14,176 bases of DNA, from NCBI GenBank assembly GCA_001873585.1, contig MNZL01000005.1, forward strand, positions 1 through 14,176, written 5' to 3'. The stretch's first letter is position 1; every line of letters starts with the position of its first letter. Positions 6,158 to 14,008 of this stretch are shown here, piece by piece. The stretch comes from Rhodobacterales bacterium CG2_30_65_12. GTDB lineage: Bacteria; Pseudomonadota; Alphaproteobacteria; Rhodobacterales; Rhodobacteraceae. The notes below the pieces were generated by a model. The model was not told where the DNA came from and made no database searches. It saw nothing but the letters and a program-made list of their open reading frames with translations. Position numbers and translations under genes: made by a program.

Positions 6158-7201
6158 ATGGTGACTGCCACGAAAAAATCTATGACTGCCACGGGTGCCA
6201 AGGCTGCGCCCAGTGACAAGGCCGCCGCGCCGGACTCGGCAGAAGGTGGCGCGCCGGCGCGGGCGGTGGCCGATCCGGCTCCGGCACCCGAGCTGACTGC
6301 TGAGTCTGCGGCGCAGGCGGTTGCTGCGGGCCGGTTCCCGATGGTGACGTCTGACCTCATTCGCCAGACCTTCGAGAACGGCGCTTATCCCTACGAGGGC
6401 AAGGTTGACCGGCGCGATTACGAGCGCGAGAAGGCGCGGCTGCAGGCCGAGCTTTTGAAGGTGCAGAAGTGGGTGAAGGAAACCGGGCAGAAGTTCGTGC
6501 TGCTGTTCGAGGGGCGCGATGCCGCCGGCAAGGGTGGCACGATCAAACGGTTCATGGAGCATCTCAACCCGCGCGAGGCCCGCGTGGTGGCGCTTGGCAC
6601 CCCGACGACCAAGGAAAAGGGCCAGTGGTTTTTCCAGCGCTACATCGAGCACCTGCCGACGGCCGGTGAGATGGTGCTCTATGACCGCTCCTGGTACAAC
6701 CGCGCCGGGGTGGAACGGGTGATGGGCTTTTGCACGCCGAACCAATATCTCGAGTTCATGCGCCAGGCCCCCGAGTTCGAGCGGATGCTGGTGCGGACGG
6801 GGATCCAGATCTACAAATACTGGTTCTCGGTCACCCAGGATGAGCAGCGCCGCCGGTTCGAAGCGCGCGAGCTCGATCCGCTCAAGCAGTGGAAGCTCAG
6901 CCCGATCGACAAGGCCTCACTCGACAAGTGGGATGAATACACCGAGGCCAAGGAGGCGATGTTTTTCTACACCGACACCGCTGACGCGCCCTGGACGATC
7001 GTCAAGTCGAACGACAAGAAGCGCGCCCGGCTCGAAGCGATGCGGCACTTCCTGCATTCGCTCGAGTATCCCGGCAAGGATCACGGGCTGGTCACCCGGC
7101 CTGATCCACTGATCGTCGGCAATGCGAGCCAGGTGATCCACGGTGCCGATCATATTCTTGGCGCCAGCCTGCACCCCGAATCGCGGCGCGTGGCCAAGTA
7201 G
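6158..7201 (+). CDS. ppk2: Polyphosphate kinase 2 (PPK2 family)
   Basis: Transfers phosphate between inorganic polyphosphate and nucleoside diphosphates, and can regenerate ATP or GTP from polyphosphate. The 347-residue cytosolic protein has the PPK2 P-loop fold: Walker A EGRDAAGKGGTIKRF at 118-132 and the Walker B/lid signature DRSWYNRAGVE at 176-186. KYWFSVTQDEQRRRF, DPLKQWKLSP and the C-terminal TIVKSNDKKRARLEAMRHFL are also characteristic. One catalytic domain is present, as in single-domain class I enzymes. Residues 1-60 form an Ala/Pro/Lys-rich low-complexity extension ahead of the core and are probably disordered. The ATG at 6158 is supported by AAGGGA seven bases upstream; a later start would remove only the extension. 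A promoter with an FNR box lies upstream and a strong terminator downstream, so it is transcribed alone, probably induced under low oxygen. The exact nucleotide preference cannot be read from sequence. Confidence 0.93.
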   Translation: MVTATKKSMTATGAKAAPSDKAAAPDSAEGGAPARAVADPAPAPELTAESAAQAVAAGRFPMVTSDLIRQTFENGAYPYEGKVDRRDYEREKARLQAELLKVQKWVKETGQKFVLLFEGRDAAGKGGTIKRFMEHLNPREARVVALGTPTTKEKGQWFFQRYIEHLPTAGEMVLYDRSWYNRAGVERVMGFCTPNQYLEFMRQAPEFERMLVRTGIQIYKYWFSVTQDEQRRRFEARELDPLKQWKLSPIDKASLDKWDEYTEAKEAMFFYTDTADAPWTIVKSNDKKRARLEAMRHFLHSLEYPGKDHGLVTRPDPLIVGNASQVIHGADHILGASLHPESRRVAK

Positions 7202-7230
7202 GCTTTGTCCCGGATGGGTTTGCCACCACG

Positions 7231-7267
7231 AGCGCGCACAGCCAACGGGTGTATGCGCGCTGTTTTT
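7231..7267 (+). terminator. Rho-independent terminator of ppk2
   Basis: AGCGCGCA (7231-7238) and TGCGCGCT (7254-7261) form a perfect eight-base-pair stem. The 15-base loop can partly pair internally, and GTTTTT (7262-7267) follows. It lies 30 bases after the ppk2 stop and before the promoter of the next gene. Confidence 0.85.
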
Positions 7268-7288
7268 CGCCCAGCCCGCGCGCGGTCT

Positions 7289-7317
7289 TTGCCGGGCGCG
7301 CGCCCGCGCGCTAGACT
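7289..7317 (+). promoter_or_regulatory. Promoter of the lytic transglycosylase gene
   Basis: TTGCCG (7289-7294) and TAGACT (7312-7317) are exactly 17 bases apart. The predicted start near 7324 gives a leader of about 14 bases, which still contains the GGAGG ribosome binding site at 7328-7332. Confidence 0.55.
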
Positions 7318-7337
7318 CGGGCAAAACGGAGGTGGCG

Positions 7338-8603
7338 ATGAAGTTGACGCGCAGGCAGGTTGGCCTCGGGTTGGTGGGGGTCTCACTCACCGGGTGCGGT
7401 GAGGGCGCGGGGTTTGGCACCCCGCGCGCAGCGGCGATCACGCTTGCCAGCGCTTCCGGTCCTGCCGCATCGGAGCCGGCCCCTGCGGCTGTGCCCGACA
7501 GCGGCTATGAGGCCTGGGTGCGGGCCTTCAAGACACGCGCCGTGGCCAAGGGCCTTTCGCAGGCGACGCTCGATGCCGCCTTTGCTGCGGCGGGTTACCT
7601 GCCGGAGGTGATCGAGAAAGATCAGAGCCAGTTCCAGACCCGGCGCACACTTGAGGATTACATCGCCGTCGCCGCGTCCGACGCGCGGCTGAAAGCCGGG
7701 GCCAGGAAGCTCAAGGCGCATGGCCGCACGCTTGCCCGGATCGAGGCGCGCTACGGCGTGCAGAAAGAGGTGCTGGTGGCGATCTGGGGGATGGAAAGCT
7801 CGTTTGGCGCGCGGCGCGGCACCACGCCGGTGATCTCAGCGCTGTCGACCCTGGGCTACCGCTCGCGCCGCGCGGCTTTCTTCGAAACCCAGCTCGTCGC
7901 CGCGCTCGCGATCCTGCAAGCGGGCGACATAAGCCCGGCGAAGATGACCGGAAGCTGGGCTGGGGCGATGGGCCACACCCAGTTCATCCCCACCACCTAC
8001 CAGGCTCACGCGGTTGATTTCACCGGCGACGGGCGGCGCGATATCTGGTCGGACGATCCCACCGACGCGCTGGCCTCGACAGCCAATTACCTCGCCCATT
8101 CAGGCTGGCAGGCGGGGCGGCTCTGGGGCGTCGAAGCGTGGCTGCCGGCTGGGCGTGACGATCTGGTGACGCGCACGGTGGCTGACTGGCGCGCGCGCGG
8201 CGTGACGCTCGCCACCGGCGGCGCGCTGCCCGATCACGGCCCGGCCACGCTGATCCTGCCGAACGGGGCAGGGGGCCCGGCGTTTTTGCTGTTTGGCAAT
8301 TACCATGCCTTTCGCGCCTACAACGATTCGATGAAATACGCGCTCGCGGTGGGGCACCTCGCTGACCGGCTGGCGGGCGGCGGGCCGCTCAAGGGCAATT
8401 TCGGCGCCGATGCGCAGGGGCTGACGCTCGCCGAGCGCAAGGAAATGCAGGCGCGGCTCACGCGCGCCGGGTTCGACACGCAAGGCACCGACGGCGTGAT
8501 CGGCGACAAGACCACCGCCGCGATTCGCGGCTATGAACGCGCGCGGGGCCTGGCCGAGACCGGGATCGCCTCGCAAGCCCTGCTGGCGCATCTGCGCGGC
8601 TGA
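7338..8603 (+). CDS. Lytic murein transglycosylase, MltB family, lipoprotein
   Basis: Cleaves peptidoglycan glycan strands between MurNAc and GlcNAc, forming 1,6-anhydro ends, at the periplasmic face of the envelope. The 421-residue protein begins MKLTRRQVGLGLVGVSLTGC: a signal sequence ending in the lipobox LTGC with lipidated Cys20. An RR pair at 5-6 could make it a Tat substrate. Gly at +2 favours the outer membrane. A low-complexity Ala/Pro linker runs to about residue 55, then the SLT_2 (MltB) catalytic domain covers about 57-345. WGMESSFGARRG contains the catalytic Glu153, and GAMGHTQFIPTTYQ, DFTGDGRRDIW and NDSMKYALAV are further family motifs. Residues 361-421 form a peptidoglycan-binding domain (QARLTRAGF, DGVIGDKTTAAIRGYERARGL). 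ATG 7338 follows GGAGG by five bases; the 65-codon upstream extension covers the ppk2 terminator and promoter and is rejected. It stands as its own transcription unit. Confidence 0.93.
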   Translation: MKLTRRQVGLGLVGVSLTGCGEGAGFGTPRAAAITLASASGPAASEPAPAAVPDSGYEAWVRAFKTRAVAKGLSQATLDAAFAAAGYLPEVIEKDQSQFQTRRTLEDYIAVAASDARLKAGARKLKAHGRTLARIEARYGVQKEVLVAIWGMESSFGARRGTTPVISALSTLGYRSRRAAFFETQLVAALAILQAGDISPAKMTGSWAGAMGHTQFIPTTYQAHAVDFTGDGRRDIWSDDPTDALASTANYLAHSGWQAGRLWGVEAWLPAGRDDLVTRTVADWRARGVTLATGGALPDHGPATLILPNGAGGPAFLLFGNYHAFRAYNDSMKYALAVGHLADRLAGGGPLKGNFGADAQGLTLAERKEMQARLTRAGFDTQGTDGVIGDKTTAAIRGYERARGLAETGIASQALLAHLRG

Positions 8604-8843
8604 GAGGCCGGTGGCCAGTGCCGGTGCCGGCGGTTTTACCCGCGCGATGGGCGCAAAAACCTGAGACTGCGAAAAACCGGGTTTTCGGTATCTTGGCGTC
8701 ATGGCGTGTTGAAATCGCGCTCCGGGGGTGCCGGCACAGGTTTGATTAACCCGTTAGCGCGGGGCGATCGGGGTATCGTGTGAGCGCGCCGCATGGGCCG
8801 GGTGCTCCATGTTCACAGCTTGCGCGCCGGGTGTGACCGCCGC
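8604..8843. other. Convergent intergenic spacer
   Basis: A 240-base spacer between converging genes, the longest gene-free stretch here. It holds a terminator-like hairpin near 8620-8637 and a near-palindrome at 8670-8687 (CGAAAA to TTTTCG around ACCGGG, one mismatched pair). I see no supported open reading frame, RNA gene or repeat. Confidence 0.5.
8620..8637 (+). terminator. Possible terminator of the transglycosylase gene
   Basis: GCCG (8620-8623) pairs with CGGC (8628-8631) around a GTGC loop, followed by GGTTTT, 17 bases after the stop codon. The stem is short, but other CCGG segments just upstream could lengthen the structure. Confidence 0.4.
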
Positions 8844-11099
8844 TCAGGCGCCGTTGTTTGGCCGGTAGAGGTGCTCGACCACCGCCGGGCGCACCGATTG
8901 CGCGCCCGAGGCGCGGGCATCGTCGATCACCTTGCGCAAGCTGGCCAGATTGGTCCGGCGGATCAGGTGCTTGACCGGGCCGATGGACGCGGGGCGCATC
9001 GACAGCGCGCGCATGCCAAGGGCGGCAAACACGACGGCCTCGACCGGCCGCCCGGCATCCTCGCCGCAGAAACTGAGCGGCGTGCCTGCCTCGGCGCAGC
9101 GGCGCACGATCATCTCGATCAGGTTGAGGAACGAAACGTTCAGCGTGTCATAGCGCCGGCGCACGCGCTCGTTCTCGCGGTCGGCGGCAAAGAAAAACTG
9201 CTTGAGATCGTTGCCGCCGATCGAGATGAAATCGGCCTCGGTGTAGAACTGCGCCGGCGCGAACGCGAGCGACGGCGTTTCCAGCATTGCCCCCACCTTG
9301 ATCTCGGTCGGCAGAATATGCCCCATCCGCCGTTCGCGCTCGACCTCTCGAAACAGCAACTGGCGCGCCTCGCGGAATTCCTGCAACTGGGCGACGAAGG
9401 GAAACATCACCGTGAGCTTGCGCCCCGCCGCCGCCCGGATCATCGCCTGCACCTGCATCCGCATCACGCCCGGTTTGTCGAGCGCGATGCGAATTGCCCG
9501 CCAGCCGAGCGCCGGGTTCGGCTCGTCCTGCGCTTTCATGTAGGGCAGCACCTTGTCGGACCCGACGTCGAGGGTGCGGAAGGTCACCTGCAGGTCGCCG
9601 GCACGGTCGAGTACGCGCGAATACATCTGCGCCAGTTCGCCCCGACGCGGCACCCTGCTTTGCGTCAGAAACTGCAGCTCGGTGCGAAACAGCCCCACGC
9701 CCTCGGCCCCGGAGCTTTCGAGGCTGGGCAGCTCGGCCATCAGCCCTGCATTCATCATCAGCCGCACCCGCACGCCATCGGGGCTTTCGGCGGGCTTGTC
9801 GCGCAAGCTCACAAAGCGCTCCTGCTGGGCCGCCTCCATGGCGATCTTGTCGCGGAAACTGTCGACCACCGCGTCTTCGGGGCGCAGGTGCACGATACCG
9901 TGCTCGCCGTCAACAAGAACAAGATCGCCGTTCAGCGCCTCGGAGGTGATCGGCCCGGCATGAACGATCAGCGGAATCGCCCAGGCCCGGGCGACGATGG
10001 CGGCATGGCTTGCCACCGAACCCTCTTCCAGCACCACCGCCTTGAGCTTGCGGCGGCCGTATTCGAGCAATTCGCCGGGGCCGATGTTGGAGGCCACCAG
10101 AATCGGATCGTCGGGCATCTCCGCGCCGGTTTCGCGGCCCTGGCCGGTGAGGATGCGCAGGAGCCGGTTTGATAGATCGTCGAGATCATGCAGCCGCTCG
10201 CGCAGGTAGGCGTCGGGCACCCGCTCCATCCGGGCGCGGGTGGCGGTCTGCTGTTTCTCCACCGCCGCCGCAGCCGAGAGGCCGCGGGCGATATCTTCCT
10301 CGATGCGCCGCCGCCAGCCCCGCGAATTGGCAAACATCCGGTAAGCCTCGAGCACCTGAGTCTGTTCCTTGTCGGCGCTTGCGGCGGTGGCGAGCAGTTC
10401 ATCGACAGAAACACGCAAGGTCTCGATCGCGTCGTCGAGCTTGCGCATCTCTTCGTGCGGGTCGTCGGCGATCGGGTTGCTCACCACCACGCGCGGCTCG
10501 TGCAGCCAGACGTGGCCCATTGCCGAGCCTTCCTGACCGATCCCGCCCCTGAAGCTGGCCGCGCGCCGGTGCAATGGCGCCAAGGCCGCGCCCTCGCCGA
10601 TGAAGGCGCCGAGCTCGGTCATTTCCGCCAGCACCATGGCGACAACTTCCATGCCGTAGATCTCATCGTCGCTGAACGCGCGGCTCTGCTTCGATTGCAC
10701 CACGAGCACGCCAAGGGGTTCGCCGAGCCGCTGGATCGGCACACCCAGGAACGCCGAGAACAGCTCTTCGCCGGTTTCCGCCATGTAGCGAAAGCCCGGC
10801 GCGGCGGGGGCGTCGGCGGCGTTGATCGGTCGCCTGGTGCGGGCAACCCGGCCGACGAGGCCTTCGCCGATGCGCATCCGCGTCTTGTGCACCGCCTGCG
10901 GGTTAAGCCCCTCGGTGGCGCAAAGCTCGAGGGTGTCGGCATCGCGGAACAGATAGATCGAGCAGACCTCGACCCCCATCGAGACGGAAATGATGGTGGT
11001 GATGCGGTCGAGCCGTTCCTGGCCCGCCGAATCTTCGGCGAGCGCGGCCTTGAGGCGGCCGAGCAGCTTGCGGCTGTCGCTTTCCCGGGTCTTGTCCAC
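8844..11099 (-). CDS. ptsP: Phosphoenolpyruvate--protein phosphotransferase PtsP (enzyme I-Ntr)
   Basis: First enzyme of the nitrogen phosphotransferase system: it autophosphorylates from phosphoenolpyruvate and passes phosphate to NPr, then EIIA-Ntr, for regulation rather than sugar uptake. The 751-residue cytosolic protein starts with a GAF sensor domain (about 20-165), which marks it as PtsP rather than sugar-specific PtsI. The enzyme I N-terminal helical domain follows (about 175-310). The phosphohistidine domain has active-site His365 in SVASHAAIVARAWAIP. The TIM barrel carries EGVGLFRTELQFL, TFRTLDVGSDK, ISIGGNDLKQF and the catalytic cysteine in SFCGEDAGRP. GTG at 11099 is used, with AGGGA five bases upstream. 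It is downstream of lysC on the same strand, 169 bases away with its own candidate promoter, an arrangement common in alphaproteobacteria. The GAF domain is the expected site for nitrogen-signal (glutamine or oxoglutarate) control. Confidence 0.95.
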   Translation of the reverse strand: MDKTRESDSRKLLGRLKAALAEDSAGQERLDRITTIISVSMGVEVCSIYLFRDADTLELCATEGLNPQAVHKTRMRIGEGLVGRVARTRRPINAADAPAAPGFRYMAETGEELFSAFLGVPIQRLGEPLGVLVVQSKQSRAFSDDEIYGMEVVAMVLAEMTELGAFIGEGAALAPLHRRAASFRGGIGQEGSAMGHVWLHEPRVVVSNPIADDPHEEMRKLDDAIETLRVSVDELLATAASADKEQTQVLEAYRMFANSRGWRRRIEEDIARGLSAAAAVEKQQTATRARMERVPDAYLRERLHDLDDLSNRLLRILTGQGRETGAEMPDDPILVASNIGPGELLEYGRRKLKAVVLEEGSVASHAAIVARAWAIPLIVHAGPITSEALNGDLVLVDGEHGIVHLRPEDAVVDSFRDKIAMEAAQQERFVSLRDKPAESPDGVRVRLMMNAGLMAELPSLESSGAEGVGLFRTELQFLTQSRVPRRGELAQMYSRVLDRAGDLQVTFRTLDVGSDKVLPYMKAQDEPNPALGWRAIRIALDKPGVMRMQVQAMIRAAAGRKLTVMFPFVAQLQEFREARQLLFREVERERRMGHILPTEIKVGAMLETPSLAFAPAQFYTEADFISIGGNDLKQFFFAADRENERVRRRYDTLNVSFLNLIEMIVRRCAEAGTPLSFCGEDAGRPVEAVVFAALGMRALSMRPASIGPVKHLIRRTNLASLRKVIDDARASGAQSVRPAVVEHLYRPNNGA

Positions 11100-11126
11100 G
11101 GCTGTCCCTGCTGTTGTCTCGCTGTC

Positions 11127-11155
11127 AGACTACGGGGCCTTGGTCACCTTGCCAA
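11127..11155 (-). promoter_or_regulatory. Possible ptsP promoter
   Basis: On the minus strand TTGGCA (11155-11150) and TAGTCT (11132-11127) are 17 bases apart, with the GTG start at 11099. The -35 is one mismatch from consensus; the -10 matches three of six. Confidence 0.4.
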
Positions 11156-11204
11156 CACACGCATTTGCCCGTGTCAGTTGTTTTCCTGAACTGGTCATGA
11201 AACA

Positions 11205-11221
11205 GCCCCGCTGCAGGGGGC
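11205..11221 (-). terminator. Weak hairpin between lysC and ptsP
   Basis: GCCCC and GGGGC form a five-base-pair stem around a seven-base loop, followed on the minus strand by TGTTTC. It sits after the lysC stop and before the ptsP promoter, so it could reduce read-through. The T-tract is short. Confidence 0.3.
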
Positions 11222-11268
11222 GACAGGGCTTTCGAGGCGCCATGACCCCGAAGGCAGGGGCGGGGCGA

Positions 11269-12507
11269 TCAGCCGGCTTTTTCCAGTTCGAAGGCGTCGT
11301 GCAGCGCCTGCACCGCAAGCTCCATGTATTTGCGGTCGATCAATACCGAGAGCTTGATTTCCGAGGTGGTGATCACCTTGATGTTGATCCCCTCGCGCGC
11401 GAGAACGTGAAACATCTTGGCGGCGATCCCGGCCTGGCTGCGCATGCCGATGCCGACGATCGAGACCTTGGCCACGTCGGTATCCGCCACGAGGTCGTGG
11501 TAATTGATTTCGCCTTTCGCCCTGGCCTCTTGCATCGCTTTCTCGGCGCGCGGCACCTGACCCACCGGGCAAGAGAAGGTCATGTCTGTGCGGCCCTCTT
11601 CCGAGATGTTCTGCACGATCATGTCGACGTTCACGCCCGCCTCGGAGAGCGGGGTGAACACGGCCGCGGCGATGCCGGGGCGGTCGGCCACCGAAATCAG
11701 CGTCATTTTGGCTTCGTCGCGCGAATAGGCGACGCCGGACACGGCTTTGCTTTCCACGATTTCCTCCTCGTCGCAGACCAGGGTGCCTGCATTGGGATCA
11801 TATTCCTCGAAACTCGACAGCACCCGCAGCTTCACCTTGTAGCGCATCGCCAGCTCGACCGAGCGGGTTTGCAGCACCTTGGCGCCGAGCGAGGCGAGCT
11901 CCAGCATCTCTTCAAACGCGATCTTGTCGAGCTTGCGCGCCTTGTCCTCGATCCGGGGATCGGTGGTATAGACGCCGTTGACGTCGGTGTAGATATCGCA
12001 GCGTTCCGCCCCGAAGGCGGCGGCGAAGGCGACGGCGGTGGTGTCGGAGCCGCCGCGGCCCAGCGTGGTGATCCGGCCTTCGGGGCTCACCCCCTGAAAG
12101 CCCGCGACTACGGCCACCTTCATGCCCTCGGCGAATTTCTGCACGATGTTGGCAGCGGGGATTTCCTCGATCCGTGCGGCGGCGTGGGCGGCGGTGGTTT
12201 TTACCGGCACCTGCCAGCCCTGCCAGGAGCGCGCGGGAATATCCATCTCCTGCAGGCGTAGCGCCATCAGCCCGGCGGTGACGTTCTCGCCCGAGCTCAC
12301 CACCGCGTCGTATTCGCGCGCATCATAGAGCGGCGAGGTTTCCTCGACCCAGCCAACAAGCTCGTTGGTCTTGCCCGACATCGCCGAGACGATCACGATC
12401 ACGTCGTAGCCGTTGGCCACCTCGCGCGCCACGCGTTTCGAGGCCCGGGCGATCCGGTCGAGCGTGGCGACCGAGGTGCCGCCGAATTTCATCACCAGAA
12501 CAGGCAT
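11269..12507 (-). CDS. lysC: Aspartate kinase LysC with tandem ACT domains
   Basis: Phosphorylates aspartate to 4-phospho-aspartate, the first step toward lysine, threonine, methionine and diaminopimelate for the cell wall. The 412-residue monofunctional cytosolic enzyme has the KFGGTS motif at residues 7-12 and the kinase-fold signatures SSGENVTAGLMA (71-82), TTLGRGGSDTTAVA (147-160) and DIYTDVNGVYTTDPR (171-185). Two ACT domains follow at about 265-340 and 345-412, the site of feedback inhibition by lysine and/or threonine. ATG at 12507 gives the usual MPVLVMKFGG start. The GTG three codons upstream is unlikely because the GGAGG there is only two bases from it. There is no fused homoserine dehydrogenase. 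A promoter lies in the 82-base upstream spacer, with no room for a lysine riboswitch. ptsP is downstream. Confidence 0.95.
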   Translation of the reverse strand: MPVLVMKFGGTSVATLDRIARASKRVAREVANGYDVIVIVSAMSGKTNELVGWVEETSPLYDAREYDAVVSSGENVTAGLMALRLQEMDIPARSWQGWQVPVKTTAAHAAARIEEIPAANIVQKFAEGMKVAVVAGFQGVSPEGRITTLGRGGSDTTAVAFAAAFGAERCDIYTDVNGVYTTDPRIEDKARKLDKIAFEEMLELASLGAKVLQTRSVELAMRYKVKLRVLSSFEEYDPNAGTLVCDEEEIVESKAVSGVAYSRDEAKMTLISVADRPGIAAAVFTPLSEAGVNVDMIVQNISEEGRTDMTFSCPVGQVPRAEKAMQEARAKGEINYHDLVADTDVAKVSIVGIGMRSQAGIAAKMFHVLAREGINIKVITTSEIKLSVLIDRKYMELAVQALHDAFELEKAG

Positions 12508-12543
12508 CTGCCTCACGCCCTCCGGGCCGGTTTGTTCCAGCGC

Positions 12544-12572
12544 CTTCTAGGGCTGGCGCGGCAAAAGGGCAA
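12544..12572 (-). promoter_or_regulatory. Candidate lysC promoter
   Basis: On the minus strand TTGCCC (12572-12567) and TAGAAG (12549-12544) are 17 bases apart. The predicted start near 12537 leaves a leader of about 30 bases containing GGAGG. The layout is like the transglycosylase promoter in this window. Confidence 0.45.
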
Positions 12573-12589
12573 GTGTGCGCGGGCGCGGC

Positions 12590-13396
12590 CTATTCGGCGG
12601 CCAGCCGGGTGCCGTCGGGGCCGAAGTGGCGCCCGAGAAAGGGAAAGTGTCGCAGTGCCAGCGTCATGTCGTGCGGGGCAAGCTCGAGATCCTGCTTATG
12701 GGCGTTGGAATCGTTATGCCGGTGCAGCGCGCGCAGGTAGAACGGACGGCGCGAGGTGACCATCAGCGAGGGGTGGCGCTGGCCGATCCTGCGGTGGCTG
12801 GTCATGAATGGGTTGCGCTTGTGATTGCCAGGGGCGACGAGGGCAAGGCCAAGGTTGGTATAGCTGACAAAGCGATGTTCGAGTGCGACCGGCGCGCCAT
12901 CTTCGATCAACAGGGTGTAGCCGCGTGGGAAGGATATGAACATGTAATCATCCTCGCGCCCCGGGGCGGCGAGCGCAGCCTGCGCATAGCCGCGCAGCAC
13001 CGCGACATAATCATCCGACACGGCGTCATCGTCGTCGAGCACCACCTGGGCGCAAGGCTTGTTGCCAAAGGTCTTGGCCATCGACTGCCGCAGGAAGCCG
13101 CCCGCCGAGCCTTCAGGGCGGAACATCACCCGGGCGCGTCTGGGCCCGAGTGTATCTTGCACCAGCTCGCGCAGCCGCACCTTGTATGGCGTGGGCATCA
13201 GCGTGGAGGAAAGCACCATGTGGGTGAAGTCCGGATCGCTCTGCGCCAGCAGGCTCGGCAAGGTAATCAACTCGAATAACCGTAGCCGCGCGTCGAGCCT
13301 CTCGGGTGCGAACAAGAGATCAGGGTCTGCGGCGGCGGCGGATTTCCAGCCGGATTTACCGAAAAAGGAGAAACGGGTTTGAAAAACGACATCCAT
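12590..13396 (-). CDS. Putative rhamnosyltransferase (Rhamno_transf family)
   Basis: A 268-residue soluble protein starting MDVVFQTRFSFFGKSGWKS. It has an internal RLDARLRLFELITLPSLLAQSDPDF, the typical opening of the 'putative rhamnosyl transferase' family (PF11316 as I recall it), common in Rhodobacterales. An acidic run at residues 121-124 (VVLDDDDAVSDDY) sits where GT-A glycosyltransferases place the metal- and sugar-nucleotide-binding DXD motif. Later segments FISFPRGYTLL, FVSYTNLGLAL and HNDSNAH fit the family. No signal or membrane segment is seen, so it probably acts at the cytosolic face on a surface polysaccharide or lipid-linked acceptor; the sugar is not readable. A TTG start 16 codons upstream (13444) is possible, but ATG 13396 gives the better family N-terminus. 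Upstream on the same strand is the DUF1178 gene, 145 bases away; downstream is lysC. Confidence 0.7.
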   Translation of the reverse strand: MDVVFQTRFSFFGKSGWKSAAAADPDLLFAPERLDARLRLFELITLPSLLAQSDPDFTHMVLSSTLMPTPYKVRLRELVQDTLGPRRARVMFRPEGSAGGFLRQSMAKTFGNKPCAQVVLDDDDAVSDDYVAVLRGYAQAALAAPGREDDYMFISFPRGYTLLIEDGAPVALEHRFVSYTNLGLALVAPGNHKRNPFMTSHRRIGQRHPSLMVTSRRPFYLRALHRHNDSNAHKQDLELAPHDMTLALRHFPFLGRHFGPDGTRLAAE

Positions 13397-13541
13397 GCTT
13401 GCCCCAGCCTGTTTCCGCAGATCTACCCGGGCCTTCGGCGGCAATCGGGCTTTTGCGTGGCGAGCATAGTCAAGACGTTTGGCAAAAGCATGGGGTAAGT
13501 GGAAAAATGTTCACCTGTTGTGGGCGGTGGTCATCGCAGCA

Positions 13542-13982
13542 TCAATTGGTTTTTCGCGTCGGGGTGAAGGGCAGGGGGGCGACAGGCACACCGTCTTCGA
13601 TCAGCGCCCTCGCCTCGTCAGCTCTGGCCTCGCCATAGATTGGCCGCTCGGGGGCCGAGCCCTCGTGCATCGCGCGCGCCTCGCGGGCAAACCTCAGCCC
13701 AACATAGTCACCCGTCGCCTCGACGCGCGCTTTCAGCGCGGCAACGGCGCGTTCGCGTTCGGATTTGGCGGCGAGCGGGTGCGGTGTCTCGGCCTCGACG
13801 GCCGCCGTGGCGGCGCGGGCCGGGCGCACATCGGGCGACATCAGGCTTTTTTCCACCTCGGGGGCCCCGCAGGTGGGGCACGCGAGCTGCCCCGCCGCCA
13901 ATAGCGCGTCGAAGGCGGCGGCGCTTTGGAACCAGCTTTCAAAGCGGTGGTTCCGAGGGCATTTGAGGGCGTAACGGATCAT
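13542..13982 (-). CDS. DUF1178 family protein, zinc-ribbon-like N-terminus
   Basis: A 146-residue soluble protein whose N-terminus MIRYALKCPRNHRFESWFQSAAAFDALLAAGQLACPTCG is the DUF1178 signature. Cys8, His12, Cys35 and Cys38 look like a zinc ribbon. A VEKSLMSPDV segment follows, then an Ala/Glu-rich linker, and a C-terminal domain with YVGLRFAREARAMHEGSAPERPIYGEARADEARALIEDGVPVAPLP, also conserved in the family. The length is typical. No biochemical function is established to my knowledge. ATG at 13982 has CGGAA as a modest binding site and a candidate promoter upstream. It follows the probable NUDIX gene on the same strand after a 79-base spacer; DUF1178 genes often sit near NUDIX, nitrilase-family and glutaredoxin genes in related bacteria. 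Confidence 0.85.
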   Translation of the reverse strand: MIRYALKCPRNHRFESWFQSAAAFDALLAAGQLACPTCGAPEVEKSLMSPDVRPARAATAAVEAETPHPLAAKSERERAVAALKARVEATGDYVGLRFAREARAMHEGSAPERPIYGEARADEARALIEDGVPVAPLPFTPTRKTN

Positions 13983-14008
13983 TGGCGTTCCGTGGCAAAA
14001 CCTGCCCG

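Noticed and set aside
7143..7337. A 65-codon N-terminal extension of the lytic transglycosylase
   Set aside because: It would overlap the end of ppk2 and run through a strong terminator and promoter. The start at 7338 gives a perfect lipoprotein signal with a good ribosome binding site.
8793..10172. A 459-codon plus-strand frame opposite ptsP
   Set aside because: Antisense shadow of a well-recognised gene; the composition is dominated by His, Arg, Gln and Gly with no recognisable fold.
10990..12261. A 423-codon plus-strand frame opposite ptsP and lysC
   Set aside because: Spans two confidently assigned minus-strand genes and their spacer, with low-information composition and no supporting ribosome binding site.
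12508..12589. Lysine riboswitch ahead of lysC
   Set aside because: The spacer is only about 82 bases and contains promoter-like elements; it is too short for the lysine riboswitch aptamer and shows no such structure.
12575..13279. A 234-codon plus-strand frame opposite the rhamnosyltransferase gene
   Set aside because: Shadow frame; the minus-strand frame has a DXD-like motif and family sequence pattern.
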